Source: Actinomycetota bacterium
Lineage (GTDB): Bacteria; Actinomycetota; UBA4738; CADDZG01; WHSQ01
Reading direction: 5' to 3'
Length of the DNA: 64,000 bases
Assembly (NCBI GenBank): GCA_030448085.1
Contig: JAUJNU010000004.1
Coordinates: forward strand, 11,595-75,594
In this document: positions 44,415 through 53,611 of the stretch, in pieces
Layout: each line of letters opens with the position of its first letter
Position numbering within the stretch: the stretch's first letter is position 1
Notes under the pieces: model-generated
What the model was told of the DNA's origin: nothing
The model's database searches: none
The model's input: the letters and a program-made list of their open reading frames with translations, nothing else
Translations under genes and position numbers: made by a program

Positions 44415-44441
44415 TCCAAGAGTTAACGAATGTTCCTTGAG
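44415..44441 (+). repeat. Array repeat, half copy at the comM junction (site 1)
   Basis: Holds the right half of the 52-bp repeat only: TCCAAGAGTTAACG then AATGTTCCTTGAG. The left half is replaced by comM coding sequence, as expected for an integration junction with crossover inside CCAAG-N-GTT. Confidence 0.8.
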
Positions 44442-44462
44442 TAGGAGCCTTGACTGACGAGG

Positions 44463-44536
44463 CTGCAGGTTTCGAACCCCCAGCGATCGACGCTTGCGAG
44501 TCGGTCAAACGTCGATTCCGTGACCTGCAGTTTTTT
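44463..44536 (+). terminator. Nested stem-loop followed by T6
   Basis: Outer stem CTGCAGGT (44463-44470) with ACCTGCAG (44523-44530), inner stem ATCGACG (44486-44492) with CGTCGAT (44510-44516), then TTTTTT (44531-44536). It reads as an elaborate plus-strand terminator or the end of a short structured RNA at the start of cassette 1, upstream of the toxin-antitoxin-like promoter. Confidence 0.6.
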
Positions 44537-44597
44537 CTCAGAAACGCCGTCTGACCTGCGTGGTTTCGAAATCCAAGGGCATTCTCGGTGTAGCATG

Positions 44598-44631
44598 TTG
44601 ACATGGTGCGAACTGTTGCCAAAATGCAACA
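44598..44631 (+). promoter_or_regulatory. Promoter with inverted-repeat operator over its -10
   Basis: TTGACA (44598-44603) and CAAAAT (44620-44625) with 16-bp spacing. The -10 is the exact centre of the inverted repeat TGTTGC-CAAAAT-GCAACA (44614-44631). This is the layout of an autorepressed toxin-antitoxin promoter; the HTH domain of the fusion protein is a likely binder. Confidence 0.7.
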
Positions 44632-44652
44632 AGGCGAGTGTAGGCTCGGATT

Positions 44653-44898
44653 GTGCGACGACCCCACCATGACAAGGAGATCGAGAACGCCCTGCGCTAT
44701 GCGGAGTCGCGGCGGTGGCGGATTTTCCCCTCGCGCTCTCGAGCGGGTCACTCGTGGGGTCAGGCTCTCTGCCCCCGAGCATCGAGAGACGGATGCCGGA
44801 CGAGTATCTGGTCGACCCCCCATGATGCAAAGGCCCATGCAAGGCAGATCCGGGGTGCCCTTGATCGCTGCCCCCACAACCCTGATAAGTCATCGTGA
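44653..44898 (+). CDS. Small HicA-like protein, first gene of a coupled pair
   Basis: An 81-residue basic protein. The pattern KEIENALRYAESRRWRI, GHSWGQALCP, SIWSTPHDAKAHARQIRGALDRCPH resembles small HicA-like (dsRBD-like) partners found beside HTH proteins in actinobacterial toxin-antitoxin-type pairs (recognised by pattern from memory). The stop TGA overlaps the GTG start of the large gene (GTGA), so the two are translationally coupled. The palindromic promoter lies 22 bp upstream. Confidence 0.7.
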   Translation: MRRPHHDKEIENALRYAESRRWRIFPSRSRAGHSWGQALCPRASRDGCRTSIWSTPHDAKAHARQIRGALDRCPHNPDKSS

Positions 44899-47800
44899 CT
44901 AGCCCCTCGTCGGAGTTCACTCTGGTTGTCTCTCGCCCAGGAGAGCTGACAGGGGACGACCTTGATGCCTTGTTCGAGGCGGGATTCGACGACGCCACGA
45001 TCATAGAACGTGACGGCCTGATCTTTGCCGACATTGCGCGCGAGGGGGACGAAGCTCTTCGAGCCATCTCCGACGCAATTCACAGGATCGAGCAAACACT
45101 CTCGGAGTCGTCGGTTATTCGCGTCGAACCCGATGACCTCGTGACACTTTCAGGAATTGGAGAGCGAACGAAGCGGAGCAGAGAAGGTGTTCGGCTTCTC
45201 GTTGAAGGTAAACGCGGCCCCGGCGACTTTCCACGGCCTGTCACTTTGGTGGACTCAAAGTCTCGCCTTTGGCGATGGAGTGATGTCGCTCGCTGGTTCG
45301 ATGAGCGCCTGGGGCAGCAGGTAGAAGCTGGGCTGGACACTGCGACCTCGCTAGCGGCAATCAACGCAGCGTTAGAACTGCGGACACAACGGACCAGACT
45401 TGGCGAGGGTGAACACGAATCCCTAGAGACTCTCGTAGGTAGCGCTCTTTCCCGCCAGATTGAAAAGCACACCGAGGGTCCCCGAAAGGCCGTAGACGTT
45501 GCTAGCCAACTCTCAAGAGTAGCAAATCCCATTCTGGGCCTCCTCGCCAAATGGGCTGGGAACAGAGTTCTAAGCGAAACTCCGATCGGGGCCGCAATTG
45601 ACCGTACGCAGCATCTCTTCAGCGGGATTGAGATCGACCAGTCGCTGAAGAGGTGGTGCACTACACCAACTTTCAAGAACCTAATGGCACGAATCGCGGC
45701 TGGTCATCGCGACGTAAACCTCGAAGGGATGGCTACCGACTTTGTCGCCGTTTCCGGTTTCTTCTATGAGGATGAGACGCGCAGCCTGGAGGCTGCTGCG
45801 CTCATCCTTCAAACATTTGCAGTGATTCTTCACGAAGAAATGCTTAAGAGTCCTTACGGACTCGCTGTGAAAAGTGCTCGTGACGAGCAAAATCAAGCCA
45901 AGACAGAAAAGTACTTGGAGCGAACGCTTGACACCGTTGAATCCATGGAGGGGCAACTCCATGGATTGGAAGGGCAACTTCTCGGGATTGAGACTCGAAT
46001 TATTAATGAGATCAACACCGCCCAAGAGAAGCCACCAACATCAACCAACGACAAGATTCATGCACGGATCGATGTCGCTCGTGATTTGTTAACAGACGGC
46101 AAGCCAAGTGGCGCGCACGCTGCTGCCCTCCAAATCCTTGGGGATGTAGAGACTGACTCGATCGAAGATCCGTTCTTGAGGTTCCGGATTGCGACGGTCC
46201 TCGGGTCCACCTACCTCGAACTCGGTAATCTTGAAAAGGCTTACGAGCATCTGCTTTCTGCCTACGAGTGGCAGCCAAGATCTCCAGACGCCCTTGCCAA
46301 TCTCGCTTTGGTCGAGCTCCTGAACGACGACGTCACTACTGCCTCAAAGCATGCTCGGAGAGCTCTTGAGCTAGACGCGGAACATACTCATGCCAAGGGC
46401 ACTCTGCTTTCCTGCCTCGCCGCTTCGGGTGATGTCGATGAACTCGAGACGATCGCAGCTGGCATAGAGGACACTGAGGACTCCAGTCTTCTCGCCTCAC
46501 TTGGGGTGGTGCGTTTCAAGCAGGGTCGATATCCCGCGGCGGAGGATCTCCTGCGACGTTCGCTGGAGCGAGGCGGTTCGAGCCCACAAATTGACCTGTA
46601 CTTGGGTACAGCAGTATTCGCGGAGGTACAGGAGCGCCTTCAAAAGGATCCCCCGCTGCATTGGCGTATGAAGCCAAGCGATCTCCACCGTTTGAGCAAG
46701 GCAGAAGCTGCGTTTACATCAGCAGTCGACCAGCTCGCTAAACAAGAGGGAGCGGCGCTACTAGCAGATGCTCTAGCGAGCAGAGCCGCCGTTCGCGTGA
46801 TGTTGGGACGAGATGAAGAAGCAGTCTCAGACGTCGAGCGAGCTCTAGAGCGTGACTCAGCCCACCCGATCGCTGTTGCGAACATGGGCCTTCTCCTGCT
46901 CGCACGTGGCGATGCTGAGCGGGCAATCGACTTCCTTCGACGAACGTATGAGGCCGATCCTTCTCACGAGAAGGCCTTCAAATTGGCCCAGGCGTTGGGA
47001 GAAGCTGGCCGACCGACGGAGATTCCGGAGCTTCTAAAGCCCTGGCTTGATGACCGGATCTCTCAGTGGGACCCGTTGACGGTGGATGTGCTTCTACACG
47101 CATATGAGAAATCGGGAGCAGCACATGAGATCGAGCAGTTGGTCGATCAGTTGCGTGGGTCCTCGACTAATCCGTCAGCGGTTTGGGTGTACGCGCGCCA
47201 TCTGCGGCGCACTGGAGATAGAGACGCCTATGTAACTCAACTCCGTCACGCGCTAAGTCTTGCTTCGGGCAATCTTCGCGACCGTCTGATCATGGATCTA
47301 GCTGACGAGCTATACGAAAAGGGGGAGTTCGGTGAGGCGGCCGTGCTGTACGGAGAGGTCGTTGACGCCACCTCGGAACCTGATCTCGGAAAGAGGTACG
47401 TGACCGCCCTCTACAACGCCGGTTCATTGAAAAGGGCGCTGGATCTTGCGAGGTCAATGCGAGAGTCAACAGGGCAAGTGATTCCCGTAGTCACGGAGAT
47501 CGAGGCTCTGGTCTTGGCTCGGATTGGTGAGATGGATCGAGCGCGAGAACTCTTCCTTGCCCTCGCTGAATTCGAACCGGGGCACCCTGCTCACAAGATT
47601 CAGGCCCTGTTGCTCGCCCTAGAGGCAGGCAACAAAGCCGAAGCTCGCCGGCTCCTGAAGAAGCTCGATGTTACAACCATCAAGGACAAGCCTCGAGAGC
47701 TGATGCAGCTTGCACACGCCCGAATGGCTGTCGGCGAGGGGGAGGTGCTTCCTCTTGCCTACCGAGCTCGACGTCTTGCGTACGACGACGCTGAGATGCA

Positions 47801-49325
47801 CCTTGCCTACGTGGGTGCATTCCTCAATAGAGAGGCGGAGGATGAGAAGCTCCTCGACGTCGCGACTGCCGGGCTGGACTCTGCAGTCCATTTCAAAAGG
47901 GGCGAGGAGAAGAGGCATTACCTGATCGTCGACGACGACTTACCTCCTCGCCCGGACGAGGTGCGTCCAGAGGATGGCCTGGCTCAACGGCTGATCGGTC
48001 TTCGTAAGGGCGATGAAGCCAAGATCAAGGAAGGAATAGAAGAGCTTAGCTACGAGGTGACTGACGTCCAAAGCAAGTACGTCTTTGCTTTTCAAGAAAC
48101 GCTTCTAGAGTTCGGCACTCGCTTTCCTGACCACTCGGGGCTACACCGACTAGAAGTAGCTGATGACGATCTGACTCCCCTCATTCGGATGCTCGAGGCG
48201 CAGCGGAAGCAGGTAGAGACCTCTCTGGAGTTCTACCGGTCTCGCCTGATTCCTATCAGCACACTTTCCAAGATGCTTGGTAAGCACATCTCCGAGGTGT
48301 GGATCGGGCTACTGAATGATTCAGCCCAAGCGGTCAAGGTCTCCACTGGGAACTTCGCTGACTTTGACCAAGAGCTTCACAGCGCTCGCATGGCAGATGT
48401 CCTCGTCCTCGATTCAGTTGGCTTTCTCACTGTTCAAAGCCTCGGATTCTTTCATGCTCTTCAGACAACCAAGAAACGAATAGTCATCGCCCAAGCAGTA
48501 GCGGACGAACTCCGGCATCGAGCGAACGACGTGCTTGAAGGTCCCGAGGCGTCGGGACAGATTTCCGGTGGTGGCCCCGGCATCGTTGTGGAGGATTTCT
48601 CCGCGCAACAACTTCAGGGCCAGCGAGCCTTCTACGAGGATCTTATCGCTGTCCTAGACGGCAAGATCGAGATTCTTCCGACTCCCGCGTTACTGGATGT
48701 TGAGAACGATCTACTTTCGAAGATGGAAGACACGATCGGAAGGGCAGCCCTTAGTTCGGTCCTTCTCGCTAAAGAAATAGGAGGAGTCCTGTATACCGAT
48801 GACTTCGCATTGAGAGCCTTGAGCCGTAATGAGTATTCGGTGAAAGGAACCTGGACTCAGCCAATCCTTGCTCTGTTGGGCGAAGCAGGACTTATTGACC
48901 CAAAGCAATATCGAGACGCTCTGTCAAAGCTAGCAGCGAGTCGGTGTTTGTACCTTCGAGTTACGCCCGAGGATGTCGTCAATAGCTTTCGTGACTTCAA
49001 CTTTGTTTCTACGGCTGAGCTCGCTCGGTTCATCGAATCGGTTTTTGGTAGCGATTACGGGGAGGATTACGTCACGGCTCTTGCAGCCGATGTCATTCGA
49101 ATTCTCTGGCTTGAGCCGCTGATCAATGAGCGCAAAATCTTGGTGTTGGACCTGATTTTGGCCGGCCTTACCCGGGACCGTGTTCCGGAGACTGTAATGA
49201 GTCGGCTCGGAACATCACTTGAGGCACGACTAATCCTGCTTCCCACCGTTCGGGATGTCATTTTCGAGACTCTCAACCTGTGGCGGCAGCGAAACCGAAT
49301 CATGCGAGGGCTAACCTCTGAGTAG
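44895..49325 (+). CDS. HTH-TPR-PIN fusion protein, 1476 residues
   Basis: GTG start at 44895; frame intact over 4.4 kb. Residues 1-140 resemble a stand-alone actinobacterial HTH antitoxin-like protein: a two-layer start (FTLVVSRPGELTGDDLDALFEAG) then a helix-turn-helix (LSGIGERTKRSREGVRLLVEGKRGPGDFP..WRWSDVARWFDERL). A helical linker follows, with a coiled stretch (residues 340-375), then TPR-type repeats from about 390 to 1000 (YLELGNLEKAYEHLLSAYEWQP). A PIN-like nuclease domain lies at about 1165-1310, with acidic residues in VLVLDSVGF (D1173), VADEL and YTDDFALRAL (D1302, D1303). A helical C-terminus follows. This reads as an antitoxin-like sensor fused to an RNase effector; the combination was not recognised as a named system. 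Confidence 0.8.
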   Translation: MTSPSSEFTLVVSRPGELTGDDLDALFEAGFDDATIIERDGLIFADIAREGDEALRAISDAIHRIEQTLSESSVIRVEPDDLVTLSGIGERTKRSREGVRLLVEGKRGPGDFPRPVTLVDSKSRLWRWSDVARWFDERLGQQVEAGLDTATSLAAINAALELRTQRTRLGEGEHESLETLVGSALSRQIEKHTEGPRKAVDVASQLSRVANPILGLLAKWAGNRVLSETPIGAAIDRTQHLFSGIEIDQSLKRWCTTPTFKNLMARIAAGHRDVNLEGMATDFVAVSGFFYEDETRSLEAAALILQTFAVILHEEMLKSPYGLAVKSARDEQNQAKTEKYLERTLDTVESMEGQLHGLEGQLLGIETRIINEINTAQEKPPTSTNDKIHARIDVARDLLTDGKPSGAHAAALQILGDVETDSIEDPFLRFRIATVLGSTYLELGNLEKAYEHLLSAYEWQPRSPDALANLALVELLNDDVTTASKHARRALELDAEHTHAKGTLLSCLAASGDVDELETIAAGIEDTEDSSLLASLGVVRFKQGRYPAAEDLLRRSLERGGSSPQIDLYLGTAVFAEVQERLQKDPPLHWRMKPSDLHRLSKAEAAFTSAVDQLAKQEGAALLADALASRAAVRVMLGRDEEAVSDVERALERDSAHPIAVANMGLLLLARGDAERAIDFLRRTYEADPSHEKAFKLAQALGEAGRPTEIPELLKPWLDDRISQWDPLTVDVLLHAYEKSGAAHEIEQLVDQLRGSSTNPSAVWVYARHLRRTGDRDAYVTQLRHALSLASGNLRDRLIMDLADELYEKGEFGEAAVLYGEVVDATSEPDLGKRYVTALYNAGSLKRALDLARSMRESTGQVIPVVTEIEALVLARIGEMDRARELFLALAEFEPGHPAHKIQALLLALEAGNKAEARRLLKKLDVTTIKDKPRELMQLAHARMAVGEGEVLPLAYRARRLAYDDAEMHLAYVGAFLNREAEDEKLLDVATAGLDSAVHFKRGEEKRHYLIVDDDLPPRPDEVRPEDGLAQRLIGLRKGDEAKIKEGIEELSYEVTDVQSKYVFAFQETLLEFGTRFPDHSGLHRLEVADDDLTPLIRMLEAQRKQVETSLEFYRSRLIPISTLSKMLGKHISEVWIGLLNDSAQAVKVSTGNFADFDQELHSARMADVLVLDSVGFLTVQSLGFFHALQTTKKRIVIAQAVADELRHRANDVLEGPEASGQISGGGPGIVVEDFSAQQLQGQRAFYEDLIAVLDGKIEILPTPALLDVENDLLSKMEDTIGRAALSSVLLAKEIGGVLYTDDFALRALSRNEYSVKGTWTQPILALLGEAGLIDPKQYRDALSKLAASRCLYLRVTPEDVVNSFRDFNFVSTAELARFIESVFGSDYGEDYVTALAADVIRILWLEPLINERKILVLDLILAGLTRDRVPETVMSRLGTSLEARLILLPTVRDVIFETLNLWRQRNRIMRGLTSE

Positions 49326-49659
49326 TGGGGAGAATTTGGTTTGAGGGAGAGCAATGAACAGCAAGCAGGTGGCGATCACACCCGTTACGGGAGCCAGAGG
49401 GGACGTACCCGAGCGACATGCTGGACGCAGATGGTCTCGGGAAGAGGACTGGAGACCAACGGGCCGCTGAACGGGTCGGGGCTCGAGTGAGCGTCGAGCT
49501 CCCAACGGCGTCACGGCCCTGCGCATCGTTTGGATGAGGAACTTCGGATGGGATCCGGGCCTCATGCCGGAGACAATCACCCTCCAGGCTGCTAGGTACC
49601 TCGCGTTCCGACTAGCCTCTAAAGGAACTGGCCGTGCGACAGACTAGGAGTCAGAACCG
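49326..49659. other. Intergenic stretch, no firm gene
   Basis: 334 bp between the fusion gene and the HEPN-like gene. A 38-codon frame from the ATG at 49353 behind GAGGGAG is possible but has no support beyond its ribosome-binding site. GC content rises relative to the preceding gene. Confidence 0.4.
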
Positions 49660-50223
49660 TTGACCGCTCACTTCAAGGGACTGACCACCGAGAACTGGCT
49701 TGAGCCCGACGAAACTCTTCAAGCCTTCGGACGCCTATCTCTGATCACGGGCCAGGTGCACACAATCACCGCCGATGACTTCGCATCCGCCTTCCTGGCG
49801 GTCGAGTTGATTGACTACGTGCCAGATGACATTGCTGCCATGTTCCAGGTTGCGCGGGGGACGCTGTTGTACGGCTACTTCTTCTATCCCTTGTATGCCC
49901 TCGGCCAAGACCAACTCTGGCGAGTGTGCGAAGCCGCTCTAAGCGAGAAGGTCCGACGGTTAGGCGCTCCCAAAAGTCATAAGAGATTCGCAGAAAGAAT
50001 CCGGTGGATGCATTCGGAGGGTCACTTCTCGGAGGAACAAGTTCTGTGGTGGACAGCCGCCAAGGACCTCAGAAACAGCGCCTCACACCCCCTCTTCCAA
50101 ACCCTGACCACTCCACTCGAACTGACCGGAGACCTTCGACGCACCGCACACGCCATCAACTGTCTCTTCGACGACACGATCGACTTTATGTCGCTTTGGC
50201 AGCAGCGGCCTTTCCAGGTCTGA
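49660..50223 (+). CDS. HEPN-like protein with R-x4-H motif
   Basis: A 187-residue, mostly helical protein starting at TTG 49660 behind AGGAG. It carries DLRNSASHP, an R-x4-H motif (R138, H143) like the catalytic motif of HEPN ribonucleases, preceded by an amphipathic helical region (YPLYALGQDQLWRVCEAALSEKV). No named family was recognised. It is convergent with the unknown minus gene at 50260. Confidence 0.6.
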   Translation: MTAHFKGLTTENWLEPDETLQAFGRLSLITGQVHTITADDFASAFLAVELIDYVPDDIAAMFQVARGTLLYGYFFYPLYALGQDQLWRVCEAALSEKVRRLGAPKSHKRFAERIRWMHSEGHFSEEQVLWWTAAKDLRNSASHPLFQTLTTPLELTGDLRRTAHAINCLFDDTIDFMSLWQQRPFQV

Positions 50224-50259
50224 CTAAGTCCGTGAGTGCTAGACGAGTTCGCACTTCCG

Positions 50260-51391
50260 CTATGCGCTTGGTCTTGACTGTTCCGGTCCATTCCAGAGTG
50301 CCTCGAGTCCTCTGAGTTCCTCATCGGTGAGCTCGAAATCGCCTTCGGCGCGAACCATCGTCGTATCCCAAGGACGGAGTCCATCGTGACGAGGCGTCAG
50401 AAGGATGCCGACAATTACGACGCCTTCGTAGGTACCGAGATCGCTGCCGAACTCATGGTGGCGGAGGGTCACCCACTGACGAAACGCCTCCATATGACAC
50501 TCGGTGAAACGGGAGCACGCGCCGAACCCAAGTTGAGGTTCCGGAGGCGCGAAGCGAAATCGGCGGAATCCCCATTTCGTTTCGGACGCGTCCACACTTG
50601 CCACGTCATTCAGCATGTCCAGCAGAAACTTCCCCAATTCAGATCGGTGCGCGACAGGTAGCCGGTCGATCTCACTCAGTAGCGAAAGGCGACTTTCTTC
50701 CTCGATTTTCTGGACAACCGGAGATGTGGCGATGTCCTCCATGATGCTTCTGAGAAGACGGTGGTAGCCGTCGGTCTCCGTCGCGACGGGAAACTGAGGC
50801 AATAGCGGTGCCGAAATTGGAGACCCCTCCCCAATTATGCGGGGATCCAAGGGCGGTGGAGGCGTCGCAGCGTCGGCTGCAGCAAGCTTGTAGTAGCGCA
50901 CCGGCTCTCGCCCGAGCTCTATCGGATCATTCTCCGCAGCGCGCTTTAGGTACTGGACGACCGCGTACGTAGAACGCAGCTGATCAAAGAGAAACTCCCA
51001 GTCTCGCCGCAGCAAGACCACTTGAGGGATATCCCCCGCCTTCTCAACAAAGAGATCCTCCGGGGGATCGTCGTAATCAATGACGACAGCGATGAGCCAA
51101 TCGAGACGATTCGTATCAACCCCTATTTCACGACCGCGACCGTTAATGAGCCGCGTCGGTTCCGTGGTGAGTCGATAGACGAAGTCCGGTAGGCCCCAAA
51201 ACGGCAGCACACGATTCGACCGCCTCCTCGGCTGCGCTGCCCTGATCCGAACCCACCGGTAGTGGCAGCGCATGAGCGATCGGGCGTAAGAACACGCCAG
51301 CCGACGTCTCGACCATTAGGGTTAGCGCAGGTCCACCATCTCGTTCCATGCCCTCACGATAAAGAGAGCATGCGACAAGATTCGTCCCCAC
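50260..51391 (-). CDS. Unknown protein of cassette 1 (one frameshift)
   Basis: Two frames join near 51230. The N-terminus starts at GTG 51389-51391 (MGTNLVACSLYREGMERDGG...LRPIAHALPLP) and continues after one shift with VLPFWGLPDFVYRLTTEPTR to the stop at 50260. The product is about 375 residues, with LDWLIAVVIDYDDPPEDLFV, a Pro-rich spacer, and a charged helical segment; no catalytic motif is evident. Not recognised. It begins about 98 bp from array site 2 and reads back into the cassette. Confidence 0.6.
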
Positions 51392-51488
51392 AAAGCGCCC
51401 TCAGATTCTGTGTTCATCGACGAGCGGAGGTGCCCAGTAGTGCAGTCACAATTTATTCGAACTCGATGCCTAGCCTAAATGACACTCG

Positions 51489-51540
51489 TGTGAGATGACA
51501 CTGCACCAATTCGCCCAAGCGTTGATGAATGTTCCTTGAG
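51489..51540 (+). repeat. 52-bp array repeat (site 2)
   Basis: TGTGAGAT, 19 variable bases, CAAG, CGTTGATG, AATGTTCC, TTGAG. Full copy between cassettes 1 and 2, same orientation as the others. Confidence 0.85.
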
Positions 51541-51673
51541 GTATCGGAGAAGATATGGCCCGTATGTAGCAGGGAAAGAATATTTTCTTCGGACGCCGGC
51601 GAGCATAGAATCGCGATGATGGAATCGCTATGGCTGTACCTAGCCATTTCGCATAGGACGCGATAATCCGCTA

Positions 51674-53108
51674 ATGCATTCCTCGCCCCGCGATCAAGCC
51701 CTATTCGCAGTGTGGCGGGAGTATGCGCAAACCGCTTTCGAGTTGATGACTGGTCGCGTGGGCGACATTGGTGATGGCGGTACTTACGAGATTGTTCAGG
51801 AGTGGCAGCCCCGTAATCGGGATTCCGAAGACGCGGTGTGGACTCGTCGTCCTACACGGAAGCCCTGGATATGGCCGTTGATTTCGGAAATGGACTCTGA
51901 GCTGCAGAGTCTTACCGAGTACCACTCGGCGGTAACAGCCCTCAGAGCTAACGCGGTGATTGCTTCCCAGCTCGGAAATCTTGTCGGTACTGTCTTGGGG
52001 TCCTCGCTGTTGGCGGAGGATGAGCTGATCGAGGGGCTGCTTCAGGAGACGGTCCTGCGATCGGGACAACTCGGATTCGACGAGGAGGCGTTCCGAGGGG
52101 CATATCTTCATATCGAGGGAGCTCTCTACGCGGAGCATCTCCGCTTCAAAATGATCGCCCCTACTTTTCAGACAAAATTCACTCGGTTGCCGCTAGTGCT
52201 GGACGACAATTTGAAAAATCGACGAGATGTCATTAGGCGAGCTTAATGCTGCCGCGTCCGCCGGGCTCTTCGTCAGGACGGTGAGGCCCGACCAAGACAG
52301 GCACGTATTCCGAAATCGCGACGCAGTGATGTACGCATACACGCTCCCCAAGAGGGTCACGCCTCCTAACCATTTGGACGAGGACGATGATGACGGCCAA
52401 GAAGATCACGCCGAGGTCATGCGAATTTTCGAGATGACTGAAGACGTGGTGTCCGATGTGATGCGCGCTCTACGGCTGGTCCATCACGGCGCTTTCAGCA
52501 TCCCCGGCGCTATTCATCTCCCACTTACGTGGCTCGATGAAGACCAGGAACCTCGGATCGACTTCTTGCAAACCGGGGCGCGCCACTACCTCCTGACTGC
52601 CACCTTCTCTGGGGAGGCGTGTGCCGAGGTGGAGAGTGTCTACCAGAACGTGCACGGGCGCAGGGTGAACAGGCATGAAGGGCTCATGCAGGCCGTTCGC
52701 CGCTTCAGCTTCGGTATGGACAGGCATCGGCCTGAGGACCGTATTCTGGACATGATGATTGCAGCGGAAGCGCTCTTCCTGTACGACGCTGGGGCAGCAC
52801 AAGACAAAGGGGAGCTGAAATACCGACTCAGCTTGCGCGCTGCCTTTTTCCTGGGAAAAAACCCAACCCAGCGGGAAGTCATCTTTAGATTCATGAAGCG
52901 CGCCTACGACGCCCGGAGTTCCATCGCTCATGGCGGAGCGCCGAGCCAGCTCCGCGATCCCCAAGGATCCGAGACCGACCTCGTTTCTTTCACGGGCTAC
53001 CTCGAGCGATACCTGCGTCTCGCAATTAAGCAAGCAATACGAGAAGCTCCTGCTGAAGGGCGATTCTTGGATTGGGACAAGCGCATTCTGACCAACGCCC
53101 CGCTCTAG
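51674..53108 (+). CDS. ApeA-like HEPN protein (one extra A in an A run)
   Basis: Two overlapping frames (51674-52246 and 52227-53108) become one protein of about 477 residues if GAAAAATCG near 52215 has one A fewer, giving NLKIDEMSLGELN. The N-terminal 190 residues are of unknown fold. The C-terminal part has EALFLYDAG..KGELKYRLSLRAAFFLG and then AYDARSSIAHGG with R-x4-H, the pattern of the HEPN domain in ApeA-type abortive-infection RNases. It is the only gene of cassette 2. Alternatively these are two separate genes; the shared continuity favours one. Confidence 0.75.
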
Positions 53109-53456
53109 TTTGATCATGTGGTTCGGGTTGGGGAATGAAGGAGCTCCTAGTCTCAAGGGAGGGTGACCTAGAGCACGTTATTTGCATTGGGATTGCGGCC
53201 TCGCGATATTCATGAGGAAGTCTCGGCCCCAACATCGAACTACTCAATTTGTACCTGCCCACCTGATGGATGCGTCAGCGGATACAGCATCCAATGACGC
53301 CGATCGAGCCCCCATGGTCGGGCGTAGAGCGGCGCTTTGCGGCGGGAAACCTCCTCAAAATGGCCGTGCCCGCGGAGAGCCCCGAATCAGCTCTGCTAGG
53401 TCCAGAACCTGCGTTAGACAGTACGAAAGTGCGAGCCCAGTACCGAATGACAGCCA
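53109..53456. other. Tail of cassette 2, no recognisable gene
   Basis: About 350 bp from the end of the HEPN gene to array site 3. Short open frames occur on both strands without supporting pattern. Confidence 0.45.
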
Positions 53457-53508
53457 TGTGAGATAACACTTCTCCACGCTGCCCAAGAGTTAGCAAATGT
53501 TCCTAGAG
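53457..53508 (+). repeat. 52-bp array repeat (site 3)
   Basis: TGTGAGAT, 19 variable bases, CAAG, AGTTAGCA, AATGTTCC, TAGAG. A small hairpin CTCTC-C-GAGAG follows at once. Confidence 0.85.
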
Positions 53509-53611
53509 TCTCTCCGAGAGGTTCTCGGGCCCGAAGACTTCGGAGCGCACTTGAGGCCGAAGCAGCCGGTGCGACGAAGCCGGCCTTCGACTGGGATGCC
53601 CGGGAGGTTGT

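Noticed and set aside
44463..44536. tRNA-like T-arm (GGTTCGAAACC on the minus strand)
   Set aside because: The arms around it do not pair as a T-stem, and no acceptor or anticodon arm can be drawn; the stem-loop plus T6 reading fits better.
44603..44902. Longer overlapping plus-strand frame at the start of cassette 1
   Set aside because: It lacks family pattern, begins at the promoter and overlaps the HicA-like gene in another frame, which has coupling and a recognisable pattern.
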